Origin: Paenibacillus contaminans
GTDB taxonomy: Bacteria; Bacillota; Bacilli; Paenibacillales; NBRC-103111
Assembly: GCF_003285015.1 (NCBI RefSeq)
Contig: NZ_QMFB01000026.1
Coordinates: 1-64,000 of the forward strand
Length of the DNA: 64,000 nt
Direction of reading: 5' to 3'
Numbering within the stretch: position 1 is the stretch's first letter; each line of letters begins with the position of its first letter. Below the pieces are notes generated by a model, which worked only from the letters and a program-made list of their open reading frames with translations, made no database searches and was not told the origin of the DNA. A program made the position numbers and the translations under genes. Of this stretch, positions 1 through 8,275 are shown in pieces.

Positions 1-190
1 CTACTATACAGAGGGTGCTCGTACTATTCAAAGCCGAAATCTTAGCACCTACAGGAATGCTAATAGTAAGGCAAACGAAATTGATAATTGCGTTTGCCTC
101 ACTAGTGAGCGAGAACGAGCATTTTACCTGTGAAATAGTGCGGACAGCCTCATTAACAATAAGGTTTTCTCCACTAAGCACGGGCCATGC
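1..190. repeat. Dispersed intergenic repeat, copy A (cut by window edge)
   Basis: The stretch 61-179 matches 37090-37208 closely. Shared landmarks in the same order are GCAAACGAAATTGATA, GCGTTT, CGAGAACG, ATTTTACC, GGACAGCCTCAT and GTTTTCTCCACTAAGC. A weaker shared block around 28-40 (AAGCCGAAA) suggests that the unit starts further left. GGCAAACG and CGTTTGCC (around 70-98) can form an 8-bp stem. No coding frame fits. Both copies lie on the 3' side of minus-strand genes. Its nature (mobile remnant or RNA element) is unknown. Confidence 0.75.
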
Positions 191-298
191 CTAACAATTT
201 CACTCTCCGTGGTTGCTTCTTAGCCGTGTCTTCATCAATTAGACTGGATCGCGTACTAGCTGGCGAACTGTCGATGCAGGCAGACAAGCGGACGATAT

Positions 299-473
299 GA
301 GTAAACGGAATGTGCTAAGTGGGTTGAGCGACTGAGTAGGCGGAATGTGCTGAGTGGGATGAGCGACTGAGTAGGCGGAATGTGCTAAGTGGGAGGAGCG
401 ACTGAGTAGACGGTATGTGCTAAGTGGGATGAGTGACTGAGTTGGCGGAATTTACTGAGTGGGATAAGTGAGC
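299..473. repeat. 35-bp tandem repeat, five units
   Basis: Five units start at 299, 334, 369, 404 and 439, each exactly 35 bp, with core CGGAATGTGCTAAGTGGG followed by a GAGCGACT-like tail. Units 2 and 3 differ at few positions; unit 5 is the most diverged. There are no spacers, so this is not CRISPR. The length is not a multiple of three and no start codon precedes it. The array ends about 9 bp from the stop codon of the DAHP synthase gene, so read-through transcripts would include it. Confidence 0.9.
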
Positions 474-481
474 GAAATTTT

Positions 482-1552
482 TCAAAGCAATCCCGACTTC
501 TTGACCTCCGCCAAAAAACGCGCGAACTCTTCGAAATTTAGCTGCTGTGCGGCGTCCGACAATGCCGTTGCCGGATCCGGATGCACCTCGACCATAATGC
601 CGTCAGCGCCTGCCGCCAATGCTGCCTTGGCGCAGGCCGCCATAATATCTTTTCGGCCGGTGGAATGCGTAACGTCGACAAGAACCGGGAGATGGCTTTC
701 CTGCTTCAGAATCGGCACGGCGGATATGTCGAGCGTATTTCGAGTCGCTTTTTCGTATGTGCGAATGCCTCTTTCGATCAGCATCACTTGCGTATTGCCC
801 CGAGATACGATATATTCCGCGGCGTGAAGAAATTCGTCCAGCGTCGCCGCCAGCCCGCGTTTCAGGAGGATCGGTTTGCGCACGTCGCCCGCCGCTTTGA
901 GCAGCTCGAAGTTTTGCATATTTCTTGCGCCGATCTGGATGACATCGATATAATCGCAGGCCAAAGGGATATGGGAGGGATCGACAATTTCGCTGATCGT
1001 TTTCAATCCGAACTCGCTTCCCGCCTCTTTCAGGATCTTCAGTCCCTCCACTCCAAGCCCTTGGAAATCATATGGGGATGTTCTCGGCTTGAACGCGCCG
1101 CCGCGCATAACGGAAATGCCGGTTTGCTTTAGCACCGATGCCACCTGCCGCACCTGCTCAAGGCTCTCGACCGAACAGGGGCCGGCTATCAGGACAGGCT
1201 TTCCGTCTCCGATCGCGATACCGTCCAACTGAACGATAGTATCCTCTCTCCGCTTTTTGCGGCTTACCAATAAATGCTTGATATGCTCTTCCTGCTGCAG
1301 GGTTAAGGACGCCTGAAAAATTTGCTTGAACAAATGCCGGACGGTTTCATGGCTGAAAGGCCCTTTATTGCTCGCAACCAGCTCGTCAAGCATATCCCTC
1401 TCCCTCACGGGATCGAACCTGGGGACACCTTGCTTTTCCTTCTCCCGTCCGATCGCTTGGACAATGCGCGCCCGTTCCGAAAGCAGCTCCAGCAGCTGAA
1501 GATTAATCTTATCCAGTTGACTGCGCATTTGCTTCAAATTTTTTGGGGCCAT
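482..1552 (-). CDS. aroF: Bifunctional chorismate mutase / DAHP synthase
   Basis: This enzyme makes 3-deoxy-D-arabino-heptulosonate 7-phosphate from phosphoenolpyruvate and erythrose 4-phosphate, the first step of the shikimate pathway, in the cytoplasm. Residues 1-95 form an AroQ-type chorismate mutase helix bundle ([19 protein letters not shown]), known in Bacillus to act as the feedback-sensing domain. Residues 100-350 form the DAHP synthase barrel, with [21 protein letters not shown] and [10 protein letters not shown]. Its 356 residues match the Bacillus AroA(G) type. The ATG follows AAGGAG at 8 bases. It stands alone, with no other aromatic genes nearby; B. subtilis calls this gene aroA. 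Confidence 0.96.
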   Translation of the reverse strand: MAPKNLKQMRSQLDKINLQLLELLSERARIVQAIGREKEKQGVPRFDPVRERDMLDELVASNKGPFSHETVRHLFKQIFQASLTLQQEEHIKHLLVSRKKRREDTIVQLDGIAIGDGKPVLIAGPCSVESLEQVRQVASVLKQTGISVMRGGAFKPRTSPYDFQGLGVEGLKILKEAGSEFGLKTISEIVDPSHIPLACDYIDVIQIGARNMQNFELLKAAGDVRKPILLKRGLAATLDEFLHAAEYIVSRGNTQVMLIERGIRTYEKATRNTLDISAVPILKQESHLPVLVDVTHSTGRKDIMAACAKAALAAGADGIMVEVHPDPATALSDAAQQLNFEEFARFLAEVKKSGLL

Positions 1553-1815
1553 ACCCTTCTCTCCTTGTAATCAAAATCGGTAATTCGATGCGTCGCCTTT
1601 AACTACTTTATGAAAGACTTTACTGAACATGTGCCGCAAATGAAAAGCTCCGCCCCGATCGAATGCCTGCACAGCTTCGGGTAGGCCGAAGTGCGCAGGG
1701 CGCATCGCACGCTTCGGGCGTTTCGGGCGCATGGTGCATCTCCATTGGGAGCGTCAGCGGCGTCTTGACCTTGAAGCTCCCGTCAATGCCGGGAAGGTTT
1801 AACCAGTTTTTTCAA

Positions 1816-2172
1816 CTATAAAACTTTTTTAACCGCCGCAATAACCCGATCCTTCTGGATCGGTTTCACGATAAAGTCCATTGCCCCTGCCCGTATGGCG
1901 CGAATAACCATTTCTTGCTGCCCCATTGCCGAACACATGATTACCTTCGCCTGGGGATCGATTTTCTTTATTGCTGCAAGCGCATCTACGCCATCCATCT
2001 CCGGCATGGTTATATCCATCGTAACTACATCGGGTTTGACCTGCTTATACAGCTGCACGGCTTCTTCTCCATTCGCTGCTTCAGCCACGATTTCAAAACC
2101 CTCCGATTTGAGGATTTCCTTCATCATCGTTCTCATAAAAACCGCATCGTCGACTACCATAATTTTTGTCAC
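1816..2172 (-). CDS. cheY: CheY-type single-domain response regulator
   Basis: This 118-residue receiver domain has the acid pair D8-D9, phospho-acceptor D53 in TMDITMPEMDG, S81 in MCSAMGQQ and K103 in IVKPIQ, so it should be phosphorylatable. The MCSAMGQQ and DITMPEMDG stretches are the Bacillus CheY signature; in Bacillus, CheY-P binds the flagellar switch and promotes counter-clockwise rotation. The GTG at 2172 is chosen because AAGGAGG lies just upstream and the receiver fold begins right there; an ATG 22 codons upstream would add a tail unrelated to the family. No chemotaxis or flagellar genes are close, so its partner kinase is elsewhere. Confidence 0.88.
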   Translation of the reverse strand: MTKIMVVDDAVFMRTMMKEILKSEGFEIVAEAANGEEAVQLYKQVKPDVVTMDITMPEMDGVDALAAIKKIDPQAKVIMCSAMGQQEMVIRAIRAGAMDFIVKPIQKDRVIAAVKKVL

Positions 2173-2259
2173 GGCTGTTATTGCACCTCCTTGGCATGAA
2201 GTATATCTATATGCATAGTTACCTGCGGCCTTGCTCACGTTCTGCGAAGATATGAGCCG

Positions 2260-3393
2260 TTATGTCCGCTTATCCCGGCTTTCGGACTGGAGCGCATTTA
2301 TCCGCTCCTTCATCGCTTTAGGCAGTTCGATCCCCATTTCCTTGAGGTAAGTCACCTCAAACCTGGCGAAATGTCTCGTTAGTTTATCCGTGCTTCCGCT
2401 TTGCGCATAAACGTCGAGCAGAAGCTGATTCATCTCCTCGTCCAAAGGGTACAGCGCCAAATAAGCGCCAAGCCTTTGCTCCGCCTGGCTCCACCGCCCT
2501 TCCGCCGATTCGCGCCGGACAAGGCCGCCTACCAGGGAAGCATATTGCTTGCTGCAGGTTTCTTCCAGCCCGGCCTTCCAGAGATAGTCCTTGTTCTCAA
2601 GCAGCGGCCCCTTGTATAACGAGCTGAGCCTTTCCGCCCATGCGGGCTCTCTTTCCTTCCCTTCAGACGTTAAAGCAAACGTTTGAAATGCGAGCGCGTC
2701 GTACTCCCAGCCGAACGTTTCCAAAATATAACCGGCATTCGTCTTCAGCACGTCCATGCCTATTTCTTGCTCCTTGAGTATTTTTTTGAGCCGGTACACC
2801 GTATTGTGCAAATTATGCGACGCTCGCTCCTCGCTCATATCCGGCCATAACATATCGGCGAGCTGCCATTTGCCGATATCTTTGCCCGGGTGGCATAAGA
2901 AATAAGCGAACAGCTCCTCCGTTTTGCGGGTCGGCCACCGGACGAGCTCACCGTCCGGACTTCGCACTTCGAAGCCTCCGAAGCATGTTACCGAGGCGGC
3001 GCGCTTTTCCTTTTTGACAGGCAGTGCTTGTTGACGCTCCTTGACCAGACGGTTCGTGACGCGCTCGATTGCCGCAGCCGTTACGGGCTTCAAAATATAA
3101 TCGAAGGCATACACATGAAAAGCATCCAAAGCATATTGCTTATGCGCCGTCGTAAAAACGATTTTCGTCCGCTCCGACATCTCGTTGATTTTATGCGCGA
3201 GCTCGAGTACGTTCATGAGCGGCATCTCCACATCCAGAAACGCGACGTCCGGCTTAAGCTCGGCCATATGCGACAGCGCCTCGAACGGACTCATGAACGC
3301 CCCGGCTATCGAGTAATTCGGGTTCCGGCCGATGACGACCTTCATTAGCTCCAGAATCGGTTTTTCGTCATCCACGATCACAACGTTAAACAT
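2260..3393 (-). CDS. Response regulator with SARP-like output (receiver, winged helix, BTAD)
   Basis: Residues 1-120 are a receiver with D8-D9, phospho-acceptor D54 in FLDVEMP and the Lys of ILKPV. Residues about 132-230 are an OmpR-type winged helix (WPTRKTEELFAYFLCHPG then RASHNLHNTVYRLKKIL), and residues 240-370 are a helical bacterial transcriptional activator domain. SARP-type activators of this build bind direct repeats about 11 bp apart and touch polymerase next to the -10. The start follows AAAGGAG at 8 bases. It lies downstream of the paralogous regulator at 3689 and the kinase at 5057, in the same direction; the kinase is the obvious partner, by inference. Confidence 0.9.
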   Translation of the reverse strand: MFNVVIVDDEKPILELMKVVIGRNPNYSIAGAFMSPFEALSHMAELKPDVAFLDVEMPLMNVLELAHKINEMSERTKIVFTTAHKQYALDAFHVYAFDYILKPVTAAAIERVTNRLVKERQQALPVKKEKRAASVTCFGGFEVRSPDGELVRWPTRKTEELFAYFLCHPGKDIGKWQLADMLWPDMSEERASHNLHNTVYRLKKILKEQEIGMDVLKTNAGYILETFGWEYDALAFQTFALTSEGKEREPAWAERLSSLYKGPLLENKDYLWKAGLEETCSKQYASLVGGLVRRESAEGRWSQAEQRLGAYLALYPLDEEMNQLLLDVYAQSGSTDKLTRHFARFEVTYLKEMGIELPKAMKERINALQSESRDKRT

Positions 3394-3688
3394 GTCCGTC
3401 TCTCCTTTGGTGAACCGGGTCGGTCGTTTCCTGACATCGATGATGAAGAGGTCGACATCGCGGCGCTCCGCAAGCTTGTCCAGCGCTTCCCTGGCTGATA
3501 ACCTTTCCGATCGCCGATCGCCGCCATATCCGTTACTCTATCCTATCATCACGAACTCTCAAAAAACTCACAGTTTTTCGGCCGTCCTATTCATTTGGCT
3601 GAACAAACTTTAGGCAAAAGGAAAGAACCTCCAAACCCGCATGAGGCGGAATGGAAGGCTCTCTCTGGCTGACAATCCGCCGCGCTCC
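3394..3688. other. Intergenic region with a receiver-like coding remnant
   Basis: On the minus strand, in frame with the downstream regulator, bases 3430-3504 read as a receiver-like piece (EALDKLAERRDVDLFIIDV), the usual helix and strand leading to the phospho-Asp, after which similarity stops. An in-frame stop lies upstream and no good start was seen. It may be a leftover of a decayed receiver gene or chance. The segment 3598-3612 (minus GTTTGTTCAGC) resembles the GTTTGTTAAGC motif found before the neighbouring regulator gene. A weak hairpin near 3630-3660 could end the upstream gene. Confidence 0.35.
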
Positions 3689-4834
3689 CTATTTGCAGCA
3701 CTCTTCATAAAGCTTCAAGGTGAGCTCCGACGGCTTGATTTGCAGTTCCTCGAGCTTATCGGTAAGCCGGTGGTAAACCGAGTGCACCAAATAATTTTTC
3801 CCGAGACCGTTATAGCTTTTCATCAACAAACGATAAGCTTCTTCATCGTAAGGAGAACGTTCGATGGCAAGCTCCGCGGTCTCTGCAACTTTATCATATT
3901 CCCCGCTTTCCCAGTAAAATCCGCCAAGAGCAAGCCGCCATTCCGCCGCCGTTCTCTCGAGCAGCTCCGCGTCATAGTCCGCCCATAAGTAATCCTCGTC
4001 CTTCAGCAGAGGTCCCTTATGGAAGAGAAGTGCCCGTTCAATGTCCCTTGGAGTCGGTTTTTCCAGCTGCTTTAATTCCTGCAAATGCTTCTTGAAGGAC
4101 GGTACGTCTACATCAACCCGGTCTTTGTCCAGGAAATACCGTTCGTTCTCGTATTTGACGATCCCGTCGAGATCAATTTGCTTCAAATGCTTGCGCAGCA
4201 GGCTGACGGAGGTATGCAAATAAACCTTGGCTTTATCGAAATTTTCCTCCGGCCATAAATCTTCGATAATCTGATCGCGATGGGCGCGATATTCGTTTCG
4301 CGAGGCGAGATACGCCAGCAATTCCTTCTCCTTATTCGTTCGCCATCGGATGCCCGACTTGCCCTCGATGCCCGCCGAATATTGTCCCATTAACCGGATC
4401 GTGAGCCGGGGAGCCTCCGCGAGGGAAGGAACGGCGTTATTTGCCGCCAAACCTGCGCCCCCTCTATGCCTGTCCAGCTCCTTGTAAATCCGCGAGACCG
4501 TCTTCACCAGCCTCTCCATCTCAAGCGGCTTCAATATGTAATCGATCGCAGCCAGCTCGAATGCGGATATCGCGTATTGGTCGTAAGCCGTTACAAAAAT
4601 GATGCGTACGTCCGACCGGTCGTTTCTCAGCCTTTCGGCCAGTTCGATTCCGTTCATCTCCGGCATCTCGATATCGAGGAACAGCACATCGGGCTTCAGG
4701 CTCTCCAATTGCCGGATCGCGTCGAATCCGTTGTTCGAGCGGCCGATGACCTCGACACCGCCGATCCTCTCGAGGAAAAGCTCCAAAATATTGAGCGCAT
4801 GCTCTTCGTCGTCGACTAGAAACGCTTGAATCAC
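3689..4834 (-). CDS. Response regulator with SARP-like output, paralogue of the gene at 2260
   Basis: The architecture is the same as its neighbour: receiver 1-120 (D8-D9, D54 in FLDIEMPEMNG, Lys in ILKPLEM), winged helix about 150-250 (WRTNKEKELLAYLASRNEYR) and a BTAD helical domain 255-380. It is expected to be a transcription activator switched on by phosphorylation. The start is GTG, preceded by GGGGAGAG at about 7 bases. Its own promoter carries two GTTAAGC heptamers exactly 11 bp apart (4992-5013), the kind of site SARP proteins bind, so autoregulation is likely. The kinase gene lies just upstream in the same direction. Confidence 0.9.
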   Translation of the reverse strand: MIQAFLVDDEEHALNILELFLERIGGVEVIGRSNNGFDAIRQLESLKPDVLFLDIEMPEMNGIELAERLRNDRSDVRIIFVTAYDQYAISAFELAAIDYILKPLEMERLVKTVSRIYKELDRHRGGAGLAANNAVPSLAEAPRLTIRLMGQYSAGIEGKSGIRWRTNKEKELLAYLASRNEYRAHRDQIIEDLWPEENFDKAKVYLHTSVSLLRKHLKQIDLDGIVKYENERYFLDKDRVDVDVPSFKKHLQELKQLEKPTPRDIERALLFHKGPLLKDEDYLWADYDAELLERTAAEWRLALGGFYWESGEYDKVAETAELAIERSPYDEEAYRLLMKSYNGLGKNYLVHSVYHRLTDKLEELQIKPSELTLKLYEECCK

Positions 4835-4976
4835 TTTTCTCTCCCCTGTCCCGGCAGCCTGACCGTATTCTGCCGAATGATCATGATTGTTGTCCTATAG
4901 TCCAGAGCTTTTTGCACCGATGCCGGTCTTGAGCCGTTAAAATCATGGCCAATGAAAATATCCCCTACACGACACC

Positions 4977-5013
4977 ATCATACCGACGACTGCTTAACAA
5001 ACGCTTAACAAGC
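4977..5013 (-). promoter_or_regulatory. SARP-type promoter with 11-bp direct repeats
   Basis: Read on the minus strand, GCTTGTTAAGC is followed directly by GTTTGTTAAGC (5013-4992), two units with an exact 11-bp period. Nine bases later comes TATGAT (4982-4977), a good -10, and no good -35 is seen. Heptamer repeats of 11-bp period ending about 8 bp before the -10 are the described layout for SARP-activated promoters in actinomycetes; that this holds here is inference. It drives the response regulator at 4834. Confidence 0.7.
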
Positions 5014-5056
5014 CGGCGGCGGGAATGCGGCCCGTTCAAGCACGGTTCGTGCTATA

Positions 5057-8000
5057 TCAAGAAGAATAAACCAGCGGAAGCCAAATCGTAACCGTCGTGC
5101 CCTTGCCCTTCTCGCTCTCCACGACAGGCGGCTTTCCCGTCATATGCGCCACGCGGCGCATAATATTGCGGAAGCCGACGCCATGCTCCCGCCTGCCGCT
5201 ATCCAGAATGGCGCTCACTTGCTCGGGCGTCATGCCCGTGCCGTCGTCCTCGACGACGACTCGGACGTATTCGCCGTCCTTCTTGATCGTCAGCTTGACG
5301 GTTCCCCCGCTGAGCTTCTTGGATACGCCATGCCGGATGGCGTTCTCGACCAACGGTTCGATCGTCAGCGGCATCACTTGGCATCCGTACAGCTCCTTGT
5401 CGACATCGACCTCGAAGCGCACGCGATCGCCGAAACGTGCCTGCTCGATATCGGCGTATGCCTGGATCAGCTCCATTTCCTTGCTCAGCTTGACGGTTTC
5501 CTCCGTATTGTCGAGATGAAAGATGATGCGAAGATATCGGCTGAAGATGCTGAGCAATTCCCCGGCACGAACGCCGTCCGTGTAACAAAGAGACATGATC
5601 GTGCCTAGAGCGTTGTACAGAAAATGCGGCTTGATTTGAGAACGCAGGAAGGCCATCTCGTTAACGGCCGCTTCCTTGACCAAACGCTTCATCGACAACA
5701 GCGTGTTGATCCGCACCCTGATTTCCCCCGGATCGAGCGGCCTCGTTACGAAGTCGCTTCCGCCGGCAGCAATGCCGGCTTCAATCTCCGCAGAAGTCCA
5801 GCGGGAGCTGATCAGCAGAATCGGCAGCTCCGCCTGCGTAAAATGGTCGCGAATGCGCCGGCATAACTCGTAGCCGTTTTCATCCGGCAGCATAACGTCC
5901 AGCAGCACAAGATCCGGCCGGTCCATGCGGGTCACCCGGGAGTAGGCCTCTTTATTGGTGCCGGCGCAGCTAGCCTCGAAGCCTTCCGTCGTCAGCATGC
6001 CGTACAGATGCTCGACGTCGACCGGATCCGCGGAAGCGATCAGGATTTTCGCGGTTTTTCCCGCAGTGCTCTTCGATTCGAATAAATCCGCCAATACCGG
6101 CTGCTGCGGCTCCCCGTCGTCATTGGCCGGTATTTCTTCCGTCGCGCCGTCGTGATCGGCTGCAGGCATAAAAACCTCCACCCCCTCCGCGCTAGGGATG
6201 AATGTGCCTTCCATTAACTCGACGAGTTCTTTCGCAACGGATAATCCTACGGAAAATCCGCCGGTCTCCGCCGTTTCTTCGGCTTCCGCGTCCGGAGCCC
6301 GCTGAGCCGGACCCGACAGCCCGTTTTCCGCATGGATGCGAATGCCGACCATCTCCCCTTTCCTCCCGCTGCCGATAACCACGCTGCCGTCTTGATTATG
6401 CTTTAGGCTGAAATTAAGCGCATTGTAGAGAACCTGCATTAACCGCTTTTCATCCGCGTACACGTATCTGGCCTCGGGATCGATCCGGGAAATGAGCTGC
6501 GTGTTTTTTCCTTTGGCCATATAACCGAAAACCTCCATCACAACGGACACGCAAGTAGCAAGATCGACGGCTCTCCTCTCCACCGGAAGCTTGCCGTCCT
6601 TAATCCGCACGGAGTCGATAATATCGTTGACCATATTGGACATGCGGTAAGCCGTATTTCGGATCATTTGCAGCTTATCCTTCAATTCTTTCTCGGACGA
6701 TTTCTTGAACGGCTCCTTCAGCAAAGCCCGTGAAACGTTCATAATGCCGTTGAGCGGCGTATTCAGTTCATGGGACGTAATGAGCAAAAATTCGTCCTTC
6801 ATACGGTCGGCCAGCTGAAGCTGCTTGGTCAGCTTTTTCATGGCGGTATACGTCCCGACAAACTGATGAATGAGCAGCATCGATATAAAAATGAGAAACA
6901 AGAGGACCGCAACATAGTTCAGCAGCCTTGTGGTCATGATCTGGTTGCCCAGAATGACGTTAATGCCAAGCAGCAGAAGAGACCAAGCCGCCGCAAAGTA
7001 AAACTGGAATTGGCGTTTGTCCAATAAGCCGTAACGCTCACGGACATAAGAGGTAAGAAGGTAACCGACCAAGACCAAGTAGATGAACGTAATTCCCGCG
7101 TACAGAATGTCTTGTATCCCCGAATATATCCGAAACGGCAGAAAAACAACTCCGATGCAATAAACGGTCAGAATCAATGCGTAAACGAAAAACAGTATGC
7201 GAATGCGCGATTGCCGGACCAGACTCCAGGAGATATAGAAAAGAAGGGCCGGCGCCATAAACGTCGAAATCACTTTTATTTTAAAGGCCACTTCAAAAGA
7301 AACGGCCGGCAAAAGCTGCAAAAACAATCGTTCTCCGTTCGTAAAGATGCTCACCGTGAAGAAGAGGAAAAAGCTTCCGAACAAGAGAAGTAAGGAATCC
7401 CGATGAAACCATATATACAAGCTGATATTGATCAAGGCAAATATAAGCAAAACAATCGTTCCCATAATTTCAAGGCCGGTCAGAAACGTTTTTTGGATCT
7501 GCATCTCCTTGCCGAGTCCAAACACGAGAGAATCCGTTATTCCGCCGTTCTTGAAGTCGAAATTGGACACCTGCAGCAAAACTTCGAGCTCTCCCGAACG
7601 CGATTGAAAATACGCGGCATAAGGAACGTTGCGGGGCGTATAACGGTCTTTGGAGACCCCCGTTTCCCCCGATTCTCCGACCAGCGCACCGTCGATATAC
7701 AGCTTGTCCGCAAACCGCGCGTAATTTTTGGCGATCGCAAGCGACATCCCCACCGGGGCATTTTTGATGACGAGCCGATAGGTGCCGAACCCATTGCCCC
7801 GCATCGTTCCGCCTTCGCCGTCCTGCAGCCCGTCCCATTTTCCCGGAACTTGAATGTAGCTTCGGGCCTTCTCCGTTATTTCGGAGCTTCCCGGTTCGAG
7901 CAGACGACTGGCATAAAACTCCCACTCACCGTCCAAAGACATCAAGCTGTTATTGTCATAGTCCCAGCCGCTTAAATCCAAAACCCCGCGGCTCACCGAC

Positions 8001-8104
8001 ATCTCGCTCCGGTCGGACGTCATTGTCAGCCACATGACATATCCAAAGCAGACGGTCAGCAGGAGGAGACATATCAGAAACTTATCCTTGACCAAACGCC
8101 CCAC
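5057..8104 (-). CDS. Membrane sensor with 7TMR-DISM region, two kinase units and a degenerate receiver
   Basis: It has 1,015 residues. In order: an N-terminal membrane anchor (about 10-30), an extracellular jelly-roll sensor (60-200), seven membrane helices of 7TMR-DISM type (215-420), a HisKA dimerisation helix with SHELNTPLNGIMN, an ATPase region that keeps the GLSVAKELVELMEG box but lacks a clear DxGxG loop, a receiver, and a LytS/YesM-type kinase (QIKPHFLYNAL) with a full ATPase (N box LVENAIRHG, then EDDGTGM). The receiver keeps D in LLDVMLP, but the acid pair is replaced (IASADP) and the conserved Lys is Arg (VTRPLD). The GTG at 8104 is preferred over the one three codons earlier because GGGAGG sits 9 bases before it. 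Confidence 0.9.
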   Translation of the reverse strand: MGRLVKDKFLICLLLLTVCFGYVMWLTMTSDRSEMSVSRGVLDLSGWDYDNNSLMSLDGEWEFYASRLLEPGSSEITEKARSYIQVPGKWDGLQDGEGGTMRGNGFGTYRLVIKNAPVGMSLAIAKNYARFADKLYIDGALVGESGETGVSKDRYTPRNVPYAAYFQSRSGELEVLLQVSNFDFKNGGITDSLVFGLGKEMQIQKTFLTGLEIMGTIVLLIFALINISLYIWFHRDSLLLLFGSFFLFFTVSIFTNGERLFLQLLPAVSFEVAFKIKVISTFMAPALLFYISWSLVRQSRIRILFFVYALILTVYCIGVVFLPFRIYSGIQDILYAGITFIYLVLVGYLLTSYVRERYGLLDKRQFQFYFAAAWSLLLLGINVILGNQIMTTRLLNYVAVLLFLIFISMLLIHQFVGTYTAMKKLTKQLQLADRMKDEFLLITSHELNTPLNGIMNVSRALLKEPFKKSSEKELKDKLQMIRNTAYRMSNMVNDIIDSVRIKDGKLPVERRAVDLATCVSVVMEVFGYMAKGKNTQLISRIDPEARYVYADEKRLMQVLYNALNFSLKHNQDGSVVIGSGRKGEMVGIRIHAENGLSGPAQRAPDAEAEETAETGGFSVGLSVAKELVELMEGTFIPSAEGVEVFMPAADHDGATEEIPANDDGEPQQPVLADLFESKSTAGKTAKILIASADPVDVEHLYGMLTTEGFEASCAGTNKEAYSRVTRMDRPDLVLLDVMLPDENGYELCRRIRDHFTQAELPILLISSRWTSAEIEAGIAAGGSDFVTRPLDPGEIRVRINTLLSMKRLVKEAAVNEMAFLRSQIKPHFLYNALGTIMSLCYTDGVRAGELLSIFSRYLRIIFHLDNTEETVKLSKEMELIQAYADIEQARFGDRVRFEVDVDKELYGCQVMPLTIEPLVENAIRHGVSKKLSGGTVKLTIKKDGEYVRVVVEDDGTGMTPEQVSAILDSGRREHGVGFRNIMRRVAHMTGKPPVVESEKGKGTTVTIWLPLVYSS

Positions 8105-8133
8105 TTGTTTCACCCTCCCAGCTGCGTCTTCTC

Positions 8134-8166
8134 ATTGTACGGCAAAACGCTTAACAAACTCTAAAT
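8134..8166 (-). promoter_or_regulatory. Kinase promoter with GTTAAGC box
   Basis: On the minus strand GTTAAGC (8155-8149) is followed after exactly nine bases by TACAAT (8139-8134), the same geometry as in front of the regulator at 4834. Eleven bases further upstream a weak second heptamer, ATTTAGA, keeps four of seven positions. This supports shared control of the kinase and regulator genes. Confidence 0.6.
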
Positions 8167-8182
8167 TGCGTCCCGCAAACTC

Positions 8183-8217
8183 AAAAAGAAGCTCAAGCTA
8201 ATAGTAGCCCGAGCTTC
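8183..8217 (-). terminator. Terminator after the sulfatase operon
   Basis: GAAGCTC (8188-8194) pairs with GAGCTTC (8211-8217), with an inner GCT/AGC stem. On the minus strand the hairpin is followed by TTTTT. It lies about 60 bp downstream of the sulfatase stop and ends module 1 just before the kinase promoter. Confidence 0.75.
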
Positions 8218-8275
8218 CGCTATTTATCAATATAGGATGCATATTTCATGCCGAGGAGCGCATTTCTATCTAACC

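Noticed and set aside
299-473. CRISPR array
   Set aside because: Units follow each other without spacers and drift in sequence; no cas genes are near.
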